Virus record (IMG/VR): IMGVR_UViG_3300044733_000201
Span: 1 to 26,297 of that record
Direction: 5' to 3' (one strand)
Origin: a virus
DNA: 26,297 bases
Made by a program: the position numbers and the translations under genes. How positions within the stretch are numbered: the first letter of the stretch is position 1; every line of letters begins with the position of its first letter. Under the pieces are notes generated by a model. The model was not told where the DNA came from. It worked only from the letters and a program-made list of their open reading frames with translations, and searched no databases. Positions 8,768 to 16,678 of the stretch are shown here, one piece after another.

Positions 8768-11570
8768 TGGCAGGCATGTAGTCGTCCATCTTCAGGTACT
8801 CGTCCTTGGAGGTGTCTAGCTCCACCACCCGCACGGCAGGGGAGATAACCTTCATGCCCTTGGACATGCGCTTGTTTGTAACACCGACAAGGATATTCTT
8901 GTCCGCCATCTGCTTGAGCCAGTCTTTGTAGCCGATCTGCCGCTCTGCGCAGTGCTTACGAATAGCCGCCACCGTGATGTACATCCGCTTGGTATCCGGT
9001 TCGTAGCGTATGTGTAGTTCGCCCTTGGGCTCCATGATCGGAGCAGCATCCAAGTTGGTTCGAGCATCAGCTTTGCCATTGACCACCACGACGTTGTTGA
9101 TGTGGCTGTTGATGAAATCACCGAGGATGTTTGTACTCTCTGTAGTCGGCGGCGAAAGTTCTTCGCGCATGGAGCCAAGCTGCACCTTCAGCCAGTTGTA
9201 GATTGCCTTCATGTCGTAGTCGTGCAATCCGAGCTTCTTGGCGATCAGCCCCCCGGTAATGTTGCACGCGGCCAGAGCCGACCAGAACCGCTCACGTGCG
9301 GTGAACTGCACATCGGCGTCGATCTTTGCCTGTACTTGCCTTAGGGTAGCTATGGCTTCCTCAAGGTTGTTGACTAGCCACTGCGCGTAAATGTCCCCTG
9401 CGTGCCCGTAGTTCTCAAACAGTTGTTGGTCGAACATCTGTTTGCCCTCGGCAGTGCCGATGACGTTCGTGGGTTCGATCCGGTACTCAAACAGACGCAT
9501 GGACTCACCGTCAGGAGAGTCCTTCGCCAGCCCCAGCTTCTCGTAGAACGATGCGTTAGCTGAAGTCAGGGTGATGCCCTGCCAGCTTGTGAAGTTGATC
9601 CGCATCTCGTTGGACATCGCCTTCATCCGGTTCTTGCCCCGGCCTTGGCTGATGCTGTAGGCAAGGTCTGAGAACTCAGTCGGCCCTGTGTTGGTGATCT
9701 CGTCGATGGTGTTGGCAAGGTTATTGAGCACGCCCAGCCGGTGCATCTTGGCGTTGTAGGTGTCCTTCCACATGGAGGCCAACGTCTTTGGGTGCCCGAT
9801 GACGCTGTTGCACATGTACAGGGTGGTGGACTTGCCCGAGCCAGACTTCGGGTAGATCACGTTGATGATGGCCCCGCTGAGGCCGGTGAACTTGAGCAGC
9901 AACGACCCGAACGCCGTGAGCGCAGCGAATGCATGCGGTTCTAGGCCGGGCCGAGAGTACATATTGAATACCTCTTTCCACTTTTCCAACGAGCCAGTCG
10001 GCTTCATCATGTCGATTACGTCCGAAGTAGACGTAGATGGTGGGCTGTAGAACGAGCCGTCTTTGGTGATCTCTCGGTCGCCGATGATGATCTTTGCGTT
10101 TTTATCGACCCAGCCGAACTGTGTTCGCATGATCTCCGCCTTGTTAGTTACTTGTAGGTTTTTGACTGAAGTGATGAGGTAGTTGAGCAGGTTCTTCACC
10201 TGCGCATCGCCCGCAGCTACCCCTTGCTTCGCTAAGTCTTCTCGCAGCCTGTCCTTGACGACCAAGTTCGACAACGCTACGGGGAACTCCTTGAGCCCGT
10301 CACGCGGGAGGTGCAGGTGCAGCAGTGCTGTTTCTCCTGCAAACGGATCGTGCATCCGCTTGACCACGTACAGGTTGTGCTCGTACACCAACACGGGAGG
10401 GTCTTCGCTGCCGATGTTTATGTAGATCGAACCACTCTTAGCGCGGAAATATGGATCGGGCAACGCAGGATATGTGACGCTAGCGGTAGCGTGCCCGTCG
10501 TCGCCATCACCGTCATCAAAGTCCTCAGCCCGTGCAATCTCTGCGCCAAGCATGATGGGGGACTTGAACTTGCCCTTGTTGGGGCACCCATCGCATCCAC
10601 CGGGGTTCTCGCGCTCAAAGGTTGTGCAGAAGTGTGGACCACCAATGTCAGCGGCCTTCTTCTCCGTCTCCCCCTCGGTATAACCGGGGTGGTGCTGTGA
10701 CATCTTGTGGATGGCGCTGTCACGGTCGACACAGTGCGTGGCGATAGACAGAGCCGAACGCCACAGGTTGTATTCGATATCCGCTTGGTTCTCGTAGCAG
10801 AACAGTAGTTGCTTGCAGCCTTCTCCCTTGACCGACTTGAGCATGATGGTGCTGAACCGCTTGGCGCGGTTTTCCAGCATGGATTCCATCAGCGGACTAA
10901 GCCGACGCGGGATGAAGTCTCGCTCCTCTTCAGGCTCGGGCGCATTGAGCAGCGCCTTCCATTCTTCGTAGCCCTTGACCTCGTATCGGTCGCTGATGAC
11001 CTGTACGGATGCGGGCTCATCTTTCTTGTAGTTGTACGTACCGGGGACGCGCAGAACACGGGAGGCTTCAAACACAGCCGTGTCTACGATCAGCCCATCC
11101 TTGAGGGCTAAGTCACGCAGACCTTTGGACAGAGAGTCCCACACGTTACGGCGAAGTGTCTCTGACAGAACCCAATAGAAGTGAAGCCCGTAGCCTGAGT
11201 CCACGACGATTGGACGGGGCAGGGCGTTCTTCTTGCAGAAAGCCGCAACAGCCTGCAACCCGGTGCTCTGATCAATGTAGCCCTTGATCTTGCCGTTGGC
11301 GTCTGGTGCTGCTTTCTCGGGTCCGCAGTCAATGTCCATCCACAGAGCACGGAAGTACTCGGCGTTGGAATGCTTGCGGTGATTGGCGTCTCCGTACTTG
11401 GCGCAGCCGAAGTAGGCGTCGAACTTGTTATTGACGAGCCAATCTATCTGTTTGTTGAACTCTTCGCGGGTGTCGTAGAACTCTTGGCTGATGTATCTAC
11501 CGTTCCCCCACGCGCAGTATCGGCCCTCTGACGGGAGCACTACGTCTAGCAAATCAAAGTTGCTTGTCAT
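8736..11570 (-). CDS. Primase-helicase: archaeo-eukaryotic-type primase fused to DUF927-like helicase, 944 aa
   Basis: It primes DNA synthesis and unwinds the fork for the phage replisome. The N-terminal half carries archaeo-eukaryotic primase features: WMDID with D79 and D81 as metal ligands, SGYGLHFYW with H130, and a conserved FEASRVLRVPGTYN segment at about 167-180. A cysteine cluster (C280, C315, C326, C329) probably binds zinc. The C-terminal half is a superfamily 3/DUF927-like helicase with Walker A KSGSGKST (575-582), Walker B TIDE (621-624) and a possible sensor asparagine N672. A Gly/Asp-rich linker (about 350-362) separates the halves. Translation starts at ATG 11570, but the upstream sequence is pyrimidine-rich with no SD. 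It lies fourth in Unit 3 after the coiled-coil, SSB-like and HTH genes. Confidence 0.88.
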   Translation of the reverse strand: MTSNFDLLDVVLPSEGRYCAWGNGRYISQEFYDTREEFNKQIDWLVNNKFDAYFGCAKYGDANHRKHSNAEYFRALWMDIDCGPEKAAPDANGKIKGYIDQSTGLQAVAAFCKKNALPRPIVVDSGYGLHFYWVLSETLRRNVWDSLSKGLRDLALKDGLIVDTAVFEASRVLRVPGTYNYKKDEPASVQVISDRYEVKGYEEWKALLNAPEPEEERDFIPRRLSPLMESMLENRAKRFSTIMLKSVKGEGCKQLLFCYENQADIEYNLWRSALSIATHCVDRDSAIHKMSQHHPGYTEGETEKKAADIGGPHFCTTFERENPGGCDGCPNKGKFKSPIMLGAEIARAEDFDDGDGDDGHATASVTYPALPDPYFRAKSGSIYINIGSEDPPVLVYEHNLYVVKRMHDPFAGETALLHLHLPRDGLKEFPVALSNLVVKDRLREDLAKQGVAAGDAQVKNLLNYLITSVKNLQVTNKAEIMRTQFGWVDKNAKIIIGDREITKDGSFYSPPSTSTSDVIDMMKPTGSLEKWKEVFNMYSRPGLEPHAFAALTAFGSLLLKFTGLSGAIINVIYPKSGSGKSTTLYMCNSVIGHPKTLASMWKDTYNAKMHRLGVLNNLANTIDEITNTGPTEFSDLAYSISQGRGKNRMKAMSNEMRINFTSWQGITLTSANASFYEKLGLAKDSPDGESMRLFEYRIEPTNVIGTAEGKQMFDQQLFENYGHAGDIYAQWLVNNLEEAIATLRQVQAKIDADVQFTARERFWSALAACNITGGLIAKKLGLHDYDMKAIYNWLKVQLGSMREELSPPTTESTNILGDFINSHINNVVVVNGKADARTNLDAAPIMEPKGELHIRYEPDTKRMYITVAAIRKHCAERQIGYKDWLKQMADKNILVGVTNKRMSKGMKVISPAVRVVELDTSKDEYLKMDDYMPANEDRDSQLHD

Positions 11571-11588
11571 GGCATTGGGGAGGAAGGA

Positions 11589-11608
11589 GCGGGGACGATG
11601 CCCCGCTA
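11589..11608 (-). other. GC-rich hairpin between the HTH and primase-helicase genes
   Basis: AGCGGGG (11589-11595) pairs with CCCCGCT (11602-11608) around a 6-nt loop. On the transcribed - strand it is followed by CCTTCCTCCCC rather than a U-run, so it is not a typical terminator. It lies 19 bp upstream of the primase-helicase start, where it could limit read-through, stabilise a processed mRNA end or modulate translation. The function is inferred from position only. Confidence 0.5.
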
Positions 11609-11614
11609 CTCGGA

Positions 11615-11848
11615 TTACTTGGTCAGGTGTGCAACGTAGGCTGTCACGGCCCGTAGCAGTTCAGGCTTTGGATCGTGCACCCCACCGAACCAGTTGTAGA
11701 TGGTCTGGCGGGATACACCGAATCGCTCGGCCACACTTGCTACGGACACGCCACGAGCAATACAGGCACGCCCGAGAGCTACGCCGATCAACCGCTTGTT
11801 AGCGCTTTTGTTCGCTGCAATGGTGTATTGGCTGTATCCGTGAGGCAT
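11615..11848 (-). CDS. Small helix-turn-helix DNA-binding protein, 77 aa
   Basis: A 77-residue basic protein with a clear HTH at about residues 34-58: VSVASVAERFGVSRQTIYNWF, in which the second helix (SRQTIYNW) is a typical recognition helix. The length fits Cro/CI-like or excisionase-sized regulators. ATG at 11848 lies 3 bp after the stop of the SSB-like gene, with GAAGGG as SD. It sits inside the replication operon, not divergent from it, so an autoregulatory or replication-initiation role is as likely as a lysogeny switch. It is a candidate binder of one of the palindromes in this window, but nothing in the sequence links it to a specific site. Confidence 0.72.
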   Translation of the reverse strand: MPHGYSQYTIAANKSANKRLIGVALGRACIARGVSVASVAERFGVSRQTIYNWFGGVHDPKPELLRAVTAYVAHLTK

Positions 11849-11851
11849 TGG

Positions 11852-12721
11852 TTACCCTTCATCGCTCCACGCCGACACAACATCAGCGAGGCTCTTCTTG
11901 TTAGACGGAGGATCGCCGTCGGCCTTCTTGCTTGCACGCTTGGTCGGCTCGGGCTCAGGCTCCTCAGCCTTGGGTGCGGCGAGAGCGGGCTGCTTCGTTA
12001 CACCGTCGGCTTGAGAGGGAGTCATCACCACGAGTGCCTTGGTCTGCTCCGTGTTCGCCACCTTCTGCACCACATCGAACTCTTGGCGCTTGATGTAGCG
12101 GTTGGCAGTGAACAGCAACGACTGGTTGTCGTTCTCGTCGTTGAACGAGATCTTGGTGACCACGTAGTCGATGCTCTTGCCGTTGCTGCTAAGGTACTTG
12201 CTGTAGTTCTCAAACGTCATTGCATCGCCGACGCTGTCACCGAACAGCGACTTGGACGCAAGGTTCATCTGATACACCTGACCCTCAAGACTGGTGTTGA
12301 AGTCCTGCTCAAGCACCAACGCCACGCGACGGCTGTAACGGCATGCCTTGGACTGTCCTTGGCCGGAGCCCTTGACGTTCTGAGGGCAGTCATTGCAGTT
12401 ATGCGACTGAGGGTTAGCTGCCTTAGCATCTGGCACATTGCCGTCATTGCTGAAGCAGTCGGGTGCGGTCGGCTCGGCATCGGGGCTCCACGCCTTAGCG
12501 TAGAAGATGCGGCCTACCTTGGGTGCGGCGTTGACCACGATGGCATTCAAGTCACCCTTGATCTTGCCCATTTCTTCGCCGCCAACGACGAGCTTGAACG
12601 TGCCGTTCTTGGGCACGATGCGCTTAGCGCCGGAGCGACCTGCGAGTTGCTTGGTGAGTTCGCTGACCCCTGCGGTTTGCAGGAAGTCGGGCACGTCTTG
12701 GCTGAGTACGATGTTGCTCAT
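11852..12721 (-). CDS. Candidate single-stranded DNA-binding protein with four-cysteine motif, 289 aa
   Basis: The N-terminal two thirds form a probable beta-rich domain with four spaced cysteines (C89, C109, C112, C127; the pair is CNDC) that could hold a zinc ion. The C-terminal third is Pro/Glu/Lys-rich and unstructured and ends in the acidic AWSDEG. A folded domain plus acidic disordered tail is the layout of phage SSBs such as T4 gp32 and T7 gp2.5, and the gene sits directly upstream of the HTH and primase-helicase genes. There is no recognisable OB-fold motif, so the SSB call is inferred from layout and context. It follows the coiled-coil gene by 2 bp. Alternatives include a replication accessory or a capsid-decorating protein of unknown type. 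Confidence 0.6.
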   Translation of the reverse strand: MSNIVLSQDVPDFLQTAGVSELTKQLAGRSGAKRIVPKNGTFKLVVGGEEMGKIKGDLNAIVVNAAPKVGRIFYAKAWSPDAEPTAPDCFSNDGNVPDAKAANPQSHNCNDCPQNVKGSGQGQSKACRYSRRVALVLEQDFNTSLEGQVYQMNLASKSLFGDSVGDAMTFENYSKYLSSNGKSIDYVVTKISFNDENDNQSLLFTANRYIKRQEFDVVQKVANTEQTKALVVMTPSQADGVTKQPALAAPKAEEPEPEPTKRASKKADGDPPSNKKSLADVVSAWSDEG

Positions 12722-12723
12722 TT

Positions 12724-13161
12724 CTAACTTTCCTTAGAACGTCTAACGACCACGGTGTATTCCCGCTCGACATTGAGCCCTGCGGGTTCGATTTCGGGAT
12801 TCTCTTCAAGGAACTGCTTCATGTGCGATTGATGAAGCCGCTTCTCTAACAGGGCGTATGCATCATGCTCCTTGATGAAGCGATACATAGAATCCCAGTC
12901 ATTCGTCCAGTACCGTGACTTTACGGAACGGATGACTGTCCCTGCATCTGTCTTGATGCTGTTGGCGTCTACCGCCTTGCAGATCTCCAGCATCTCTTGT
13001 TCGATCACGCGAAGTTGCCTTTCTAGGTCAACGTCTTGTGCTTCGTACTGCTGCTTGAGTTGGCTACGTGCGTCCCTGATCTTGATGTAGGTCGCAGTCA
13101 GTTGCTCAAGCGGCACGCCGCTAATTACGGGGGTGGGTGGGTCTTGGACTGTGGTGTCCAT
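12724..13161 (-). CDS. Coiled-coil phage protein of unknown function, 145 aa
   Basis: First gene of Unit 3. ATG at 13161 is preceded by the strong GAAGGAGCGAACC leader and lies about 30 bp after the predicted -10 box. Residues about 20-66 are a heptad-rich coiled coil (IRDARSQLKQQYEAQDVDLERQ and on), followed by a mixed region with DAGTVIRS, a Trp/Tyr-rich segment (YWTNDWDSMYRFIKEHDAY) and a terminal basic strand (YTVVVRRSK). Proteins with this arrangement are frequent beside phage SSB and replication genes, but I know no biochemical role. Tight coupling (2 bp) with the SSB-like gene suggests they act together. Confidence 0.65.
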   Translation of the reverse strand: MDTTVQDPPTPVISGVPLEQLTATYIKIRDARSQLKQQYEAQDVDLERQLRVIEQEMLEICKAVDANSIKTDAGTVIRSVKSRYWTNDWDSMYRFIKEHDAYALLEKRLHQSHMKQFLEENPEIEPAGLNVEREYTVVVRRSKES

Positions 13162-13190
13162 GGTTCGCTCCTTCGTTGTTGGTGCCGTCT

Positions 13191-13218
13191 ATTATGCGGC
13201 TCAACTTGACTTTGTCAA
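13191..13218 (-). promoter_or_regulatory. Sigma70-like promoter of Unit 3, -35 within a palindrome
   Basis: On the - strand, TTGACA (13218-13213) is followed by a 16-bp spacer and CATAAT (13196-13191), a 6/6 and a 5/6 match. The expected start is near 13184, giving a short leader with GAAGGAG before the ATG at 13161. The -35 box overlaps both the TGA stop of the SNF2 helicase gene (13215-13217) and the palindrome CTTGAC-TTT-GTCAAG (13205-13219), which suggests repression by a dimeric protein. Confidence 0.65.
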
Positions 13219-13219
13219 G
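13205..13219. repeat. 15-bp palindrome CTTGACTTTGTCAAG, copy 1 (putative operator)
   Basis: A perfect inverted repeat with 6-bp arms and a 3-bp centre. The identical 15 bp occur again at 20273-20287, and both copies contain the TTGACA -35 box of a leftward promoter. Two exact palindromic copies at equivalent promoter positions point to a shared regulator. Confidence 0.6.
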
Positions 13220-14612
13220 CCCCTTCTTCAAGCTCTTGCTTGTAGAGGTCTATGATCTCTGCGTGGGTCATCATGTTCTGCCGCAGCAGAGAGTACATGC
13301 GGCCTTCGACGGGGCTGCCCTTGATGTGCACCACGGTCATCGCGTTCTTCTGTCCCGGTCGGTCGATGCGTGCGTTGGCTTGTAGGTACGTCTCCACACT
13401 GGTCACGGGAGCGTACCAAACGATAGTGTCGGCAGCGGTCAGGGTAAGTCCGTGGGATGCGGCTTGCGGCTGAATAATCAGCACCTTCGGGTCGTCCTGC
13501 TCTTGGAACCTCTTGACGAGTTCTGTACGTTTGTGTACGGGCACATCACCGTTGATGATGTCTGCCGTGATGCCGTTCTTGGTTAGGTACTTGTATATCT
13601 GCTCGATGGTGTGCGTGAACGGCACGAACACGAGGACTTTGTTGGTCGTCTCGTCGATGACTTCCTTGACTACTGCTAGTCTGTTACTTGCATCGAAGTC
13701 GAGGACTTCCTTGGTGTCGGTATAGACCGAGCCACACGCGATCTGAAGCAGCTTGTTGATCTGCACCGCTGCGTTAACTGCCGTGATCTCTTCGCCTGCT
13801 GCCTCCACGAGCATGTCCTTGCGCAGCTTTTGGTAGTACTTGTTCTGCTGCGGCGTCATTGGCGCGTCCCGGTCGGCGAAGGTGACTTCCGGTAGGTCAA
13901 GGCACTGCCGCTTTTCGAACCTGATGGCAGGCTGCAATATCTTGTGGACTATCTCCTTTGCCTGTGGCTTGGGCTTCCACTTAAACATGTTTACCGGGCT
14001 CATGACCATGTCGCGGAACTGCGAGAAGAACATGGGCAGTCCTTCCGGGTTCACGAGTTTGGCTAGTCCGTAGGCGTCGAGCGGGGACTGAGCAGCGGGG
14101 GTGCCCGTGAGCATCCACAGACCCTTGACGTGCTTGAGTACATCGCGCATCGTCTTCCACCGATCCGTCTGCGCGTTCTTGTACGCGGAGGCTTCGTCAA
14201 TAACGACGAGGTCGAAGCAGTTGTTGATGATCTCGGACTTGCAAATCTGCACGCCATCGAAGTTAATGATGACGTACTCGGCACCAGCCTTGATGACCTC
14301 CTTGCGCTTGCTGGCGCTGCCATAAGCCACATCGACACGGCGGTGCACAGCAAACTTGAACAGGTCTTGCTGCCACGCTGAGTGCATGATGGACAGGGGG
14401 CACACCACAAGCACGCGACGGATCAGCCCCACTTTCATGAGGTAGTCGGTCGCCCAAATCACCGAGGCTGTCTTGCCCGTGCCTTGCTCATTGAAGCAAA
14501 AGGCTTTACGTTGGCCAGAGAGGAACGCTGCCGTCTCCTTCTGGTGCAGGAACGGGGCTACGTTGTGCGGTGCAGGCCAGTCGTAGCCGGGGAGAAAGTC
14601 TTTTGGGTCCAT
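13215..14612 (-). CDS. SNF2-family DNA helicase/translocase, 465 aa
   Basis: An ATP-driven double-stranded DNA translocase of superfamily 2. Visible motifs: a Q-motif-like HQK near residue 24, Walker A EQGTGKT (42-48), motif Ia VVCPLS (69-74), DEAS (139-142), motif III TGTPAAQ (169-175), and in the second RecA domain QPQAASHGLTL (381-391) and the SNF2 motif VI QANARIDRPGQK (411-422). The length is that of the compact SNF2 core without extra domains, as usual in phages. It is the last gene of Unit 2, 3 bp after the HNH-like gene, and its stop lies within the Unit 3 promoter. Likely roles are recombination-dependent replication, fork remodelling or displacing bound proteins from DNA. Confidence 0.9.
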   Translation of the reverse strand: MDPKDFLPGYDWPAPHNVAPFLHQKETAAFLSGQRKAFCFNEQGTGKTASVIWATDYLMKVGLIRRVLVVCPLSIMHSAWQQDLFKFAVHRRVDVAYGSASKRKEVIKAGAEYVIINFDGVQICKSEIINNCFDLVVIDEASAYKNAQTDRWKTMRDVLKHVKGLWMLTGTPAAQSPLDAYGLAKLVNPEGLPMFFSQFRDMVMSPVNMFKWKPKPQAKEIVHKILQPAIRFEKRQCLDLPEVTFADRDAPMTPQQNKYYQKLRKDMLVEAAGEEITAVNAAVQINKLLQIACGSVYTDTKEVLDFDASNRLAVVKEVIDETTNKVLVFVPFTHTIEQIYKYLTKNGITADIINGDVPVHKRTELVKRFQEQDDPKVLIIQPQAASHGLTLTAADTIVWYAPVTSVETYLQANARIDRPGQKNAMTVVHIKGSPVEGRMYSLLRQNMMTHAEIIDLYKQELEEGA

Positions 14613-14615
14613 TAG

Positions 14616-14927
14616 TTACTTCTTCCGCTCCCGCTTGCTCTTCTCGGAGACGAGCTTGTGGTTGGAGTTGCGCTTGAACGAACGGTTACCTGCTGCGCTC
14701 TCCACCTTGACTCCATGTTTGTTGGAGCCGCCTTTGCTCAGCGCAACCTTGTGGGCGAGGTCTTTGCCCTCACGAGCATCAGCAGTGCCGTCGCCGTCGC
14801 GGTCAGGGTTCTTCTGATCGAACTGATTGCGTGCGCGCTGGCGCTCCATACGGCGCTCATGCTCCCCACGAGCTACCTGCTGTTGGTACTCTTTCTTGTA
14901 CGGACGGGGTTTATTTACGTACGGCAT
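14616..14927 (-). CDS. Small basic phage protein with HNH-like signature, 103 aa
   Basis: ATG at 14927 follows a good AGGAGG. The protein is very basic at both ends. The middle has an Asp-rich turn (DRDGDGTAD, 42-50) that resembles a calcium-binding loop. It is followed by AHKVALSKGGSNKHG and NRSF (about 58-83), which recall the H...GG.N...N core of HNH nucleases but lack the usual zinc cysteines. A degenerate HNH-type nuclease or a DNA-binding protein is possible, and the setting among nucleases and the SNF2 helicase supports DNA processing. I cannot assign a family with confidence. Confidence 0.6.
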   Translation of the reverse strand: MPYVNKPRPYKKEYQQQVARGEHERRMERQRARNQFDQKNPDRDGDGTADAREGKDLAHKVALSKGGSNKHGVKVESAAGNRSFKRNSNHKLVSEKSKRERKK

Positions 14928-14935
14928 GGTGCCTC

Positions 14936-15358
14936 CTATAGCGGTCTAAACGTATCCATTGGGATAAACACACACTCTTCTGAGTCGAAGCGGTCGTTGC
15001 GGTCATAGCGGCCGCCACGTCCTATCTCGTAGGCGTCGTCTACTATCGTGTAGAACACGCCGTCTACGAACTTGACTACCAGCATGAACGGCACGCCCAA
15101 AGTCTTGGCGCGATACAGCCCGTTGCGCCACTTGTACGAACTGAGCATGTAGGTGTCGTACGCAGTGCTACGGTTAGTCCTGATCTTGATCTCGACGACT
15201 GCCCCAAGGTCTCGGTTGGGGTGGAAGAGGTAGCCGTCGATGCTGTCCTTCGGCGGAGCCTCTTGCCACAGGCAGTCGATCTTGCGCAGCAGATACTCCT
15301 GCACCGCCCGTTCACGTTGCCGGTCGGCTTCGGTTTCGTAGACAGGGCGCTGATACAT
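14936..15358 (-). CDS. PD-(D/E)XK nuclease-like protein, 140 aa
   Basis: A short alpha/beta protein with a restriction-nuclease-like core: a basic N-terminal helix (about 10-30), IDGYLF with D41, then VVEIKIRTN with E56 and K58, matching D...ExK. Further strands follow (FMLVVKFVDG at about 90-100). It starts one base after, and overlaps, the stop of the Cas4-like gene (TGATG), with GGAGGAG as SD, so translation is coupled. Likely activities are structure-specific DNA cleavage, for example a resolvase or end-processing nuclease. The C-terminal acidic/aromatic part resembles nothing I recognise. Confidence 0.62.
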   Translation of the reverse strand: MYQRPVYETEADRQRERAVQEYLLRKIDCLWQEAPPKDSIDGYLFHPNRDLGAVVEIKIRTNRSTAYDTYMLSSYKWRNGLYRAKTLGVPFMLVVKFVDGVFYTIVDDAYEIGRGGRYDRNDRFDSEECVFIPMDTFRPL

Positions 15359-16023
15359 CAGACTCCTCCGTAGTGTTGACAGTTTTTAACGGGGCAGAAG
15401 CGGCACAGCGGCCCCTTGTTTGGGTTCCAAGTGCCACTCTCAAACGACTGTTCCAAGCGCTTTATCGTCGGCATAACCCCACCGATGTATTCCTTGCGAT
15501 TGCCAACGTGGTGTTCCTTGCGGACGAACTCGTTGCTCACCACGAACAGCAAGGCCGACTTGATCTTGCCCACGTCGGGGAAGTGCGCGAACACGGCTGT
15601 GGCCATCAGGTCAAGCTGCTTGGTATCGGCGTAGCGTGCGCTTTTGCCCGTCTTGTAGTCGATCATGTGGGCCAAGCCCTTGTTTTGATCCACGATGAGC
15701 AAGTCCACGATGCCGTGCCACCACACGTCCGGCGCTCGAAACGCGCACGGTGCTAGGTCTTTGGTAAGGCCAAGCTCAATCTCGCAGTACTTATCGCCGG
15801 GGATCTTCTTCAGCGACTCAAGGATCGGCTCCATGTACGAGTACTTCTTCGGCATGGGCTTGCCGTCACGCACGTGTTCCTCTGCGGCTTTATGGACGTT
15901 GCTTCCGTACAGCGCCGCTTCATGCGGAACATCGACAACGTCCTTGGCTACCTTGAGGTGGTAGTACTTCTTCGGGCACTGCTCAAATGTCTTGAGGCTG
16001 CTGTACGACCAAACGAGATTCAT
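15358..16023 (-). CDS. Cas4/RecB-like exonuclease with probable iron-sulfur cluster, 221 aa
   Basis: A PD-(D/E)XK exonuclease of the RecB/Cas4 group. It begins WSYSSLKTFEQCPKKYY, the standard opening with the first cluster cysteine (C16). H44 follows in the LYGSNVHKAAEEH segment, then GIVDLLI (D107), IDYKTG (D122, K124) and KQLDLM (Q136). The C-terminal CRFCPVKNC (C207, C210, C215) completes a four-cysteine set typical of 4Fe-4S RecB/AddB/Cas4 nucleases. The length fits stand-alone phage Cas4-like proteins. No CRISPR array or other cas gene is nearby, so a role in phage recombination or host DNA degradation is more likely than spacer acquisition. It overlaps both neighbours by 1-4 bp. Confidence 0.88.
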   Translation of the reverse strand: MNLVWSYSSLKTFEQCPKKYYHLKVAKDVVDVPHEAALYGSNVHKAAEEHVRDGKPMPKKYSYMEPILESLKKIPGDKYCEIELGLTKDLAPCAFRAPDVWWHGIVDLLIVDQNKGLAHMIDYKTGKSARYADTKQLDLMATAVFAHFPDVGKIKSALLFVVSNEFVRKEHHVGNRKEYIGGVMPTIKRLEQSFESGTWNPNKGPLCRFCPVKNCQHYGGV

Positions 16024-16292
16024 TCCTGCCCCCTGTCCTTGAGTTGACCCGGTTCAGGTGCCAACAGTGCCGCATCTAGCAGCGGGGTGCCCCATGTGTA
16101 CTTTTCTTTCGACTCCATCAACTGTTCTTGCAGCGCATCCCTGTAGCCTTCGTAGTGGGCCATCCATATCCACCCTTCCATCTTCTTGGTGCGGGGTTCG
16201 ATGACGCCTTCCTTGACCTTCTGAAGAAACTGCTCCTTGCAGGTGTTGGCGTACTTGGCGGCTTTGATGTGGATAACTTCTTGCGGGGTCAT
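16020..16292 (-). CDS. Small hypothetical phage protein, 90 aa
   Basis: The frame extends upstream to 16373, but the ATG at 16292 is preferred: it has a good GGAGG SD and forms an ATGA overlap with the stop of the upstream gene. The product is helical and charged, with Cys near residue 18, an aromatic stretch (KKMEGWIWMAHYEGYRDAL) and a short Pro-rich end. It also overlaps the next gene by ATGA. Function is not recognised. The coupling with the Cas4-like gene downstream suggests co-production. Confidence 0.6.
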   Translation of the reverse strand: MTPQEVIHIKAAKYANTCKEQFLQKVKEGVIEPRTKKMEGWIWMAHYEGYRDALQEQLMESKEKYTWGTPLLDAALLAPEPGQLKDRGQE

Positions 16293-16678
16293 GCCTTGCC
16301 CTCCAGTCGTTCGCGCAGGGCGGTGATGGCTTTCATTCTTTGCTGAATATCGTCGTTCCTCAACGCTTCCCAAGCCTGCCGCAGCAGGGCGGTGTCGTCT
16401 ACGGGGTGGGTGTAGAGGGCCATTCCTGTAGTCAGAACAAGTGCAGGGTTAGTCGGAACAACAGTGAAGTGCCCCGCATATACCCCGCTCACATACGCCA
16501 CCGGCCCCTGCTCAGGCTCCGCAAGCGCGGTGCGGAGGGCGGTGATGGTGTTCTCAAACATCTGAACACTGTCCGGATGAACCGCCATGTCGCGCATACG
16601 CTCGTCCGGGTGAACCGCCATGTCGCGCACACAAACCACGCACACAAGCGCCTGCTGCGCTGCTTCTCGTAGGCTCAT
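16289..16678 (-). CDS. Hypothetical phage protein with an internal 11-residue duplication, 129 aa
   Basis: Starts MSLREAAQQAL at ATG 16678, overlapping the upstream stop by one base (TAATG). It contains ALRTALAEPEQGPVAYV and LYTHPVDD segments, a combination common in short, poorly characterised phage proteins that vary by deletion and duplication. Residues about 17-36 contain two copies of RDMAVHPD caused by a 33-bp-period DNA duplication. The C-terminal half is helical. There is no catalytic motif. Confidence 0.6.
   Translation of the reverse strand: MSLREAAQQALVCVVCVRDMAVHPDERMRDMAVHPDSVQMFENTITALRTALAEPEQGPVAYVSGVYAGHFTVVPTNPALVLTTGMALYTHPVDDTALLRQAWEALRNDDIQQRMKAITALRERLEGKA
16571..16629. 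repeat. Two 26-bp direct repeats with 33-bp period
   Basis: The copies at 16571-16596 and 16604-16629 differ at a single base (a/g at the seventh position) and are exactly 11 codons apart, so the reading frame is kept and the encoded RDMAVHPD motif is doubled. The near identity indicates a recent duplication. Confidence 0.85.

Noticed and set aside
11675-12727. A 350-codon open frame on the + strand over the HTH and SSB-like genes
   Set aside because: It runs against two coupled genes with SDs and recognisable HTH and Cys motifs; its Leu/Val/His-rich translation is typical of antisense shadow frames.
15358-16023. CRISPR association of the Cas4-like gene
   Set aside because: No CRISPR repeats, cas1 or cas2 are present anywhere in the window; the gene is embedded in a phage replication operon where Cas4-like exonucleases are common.
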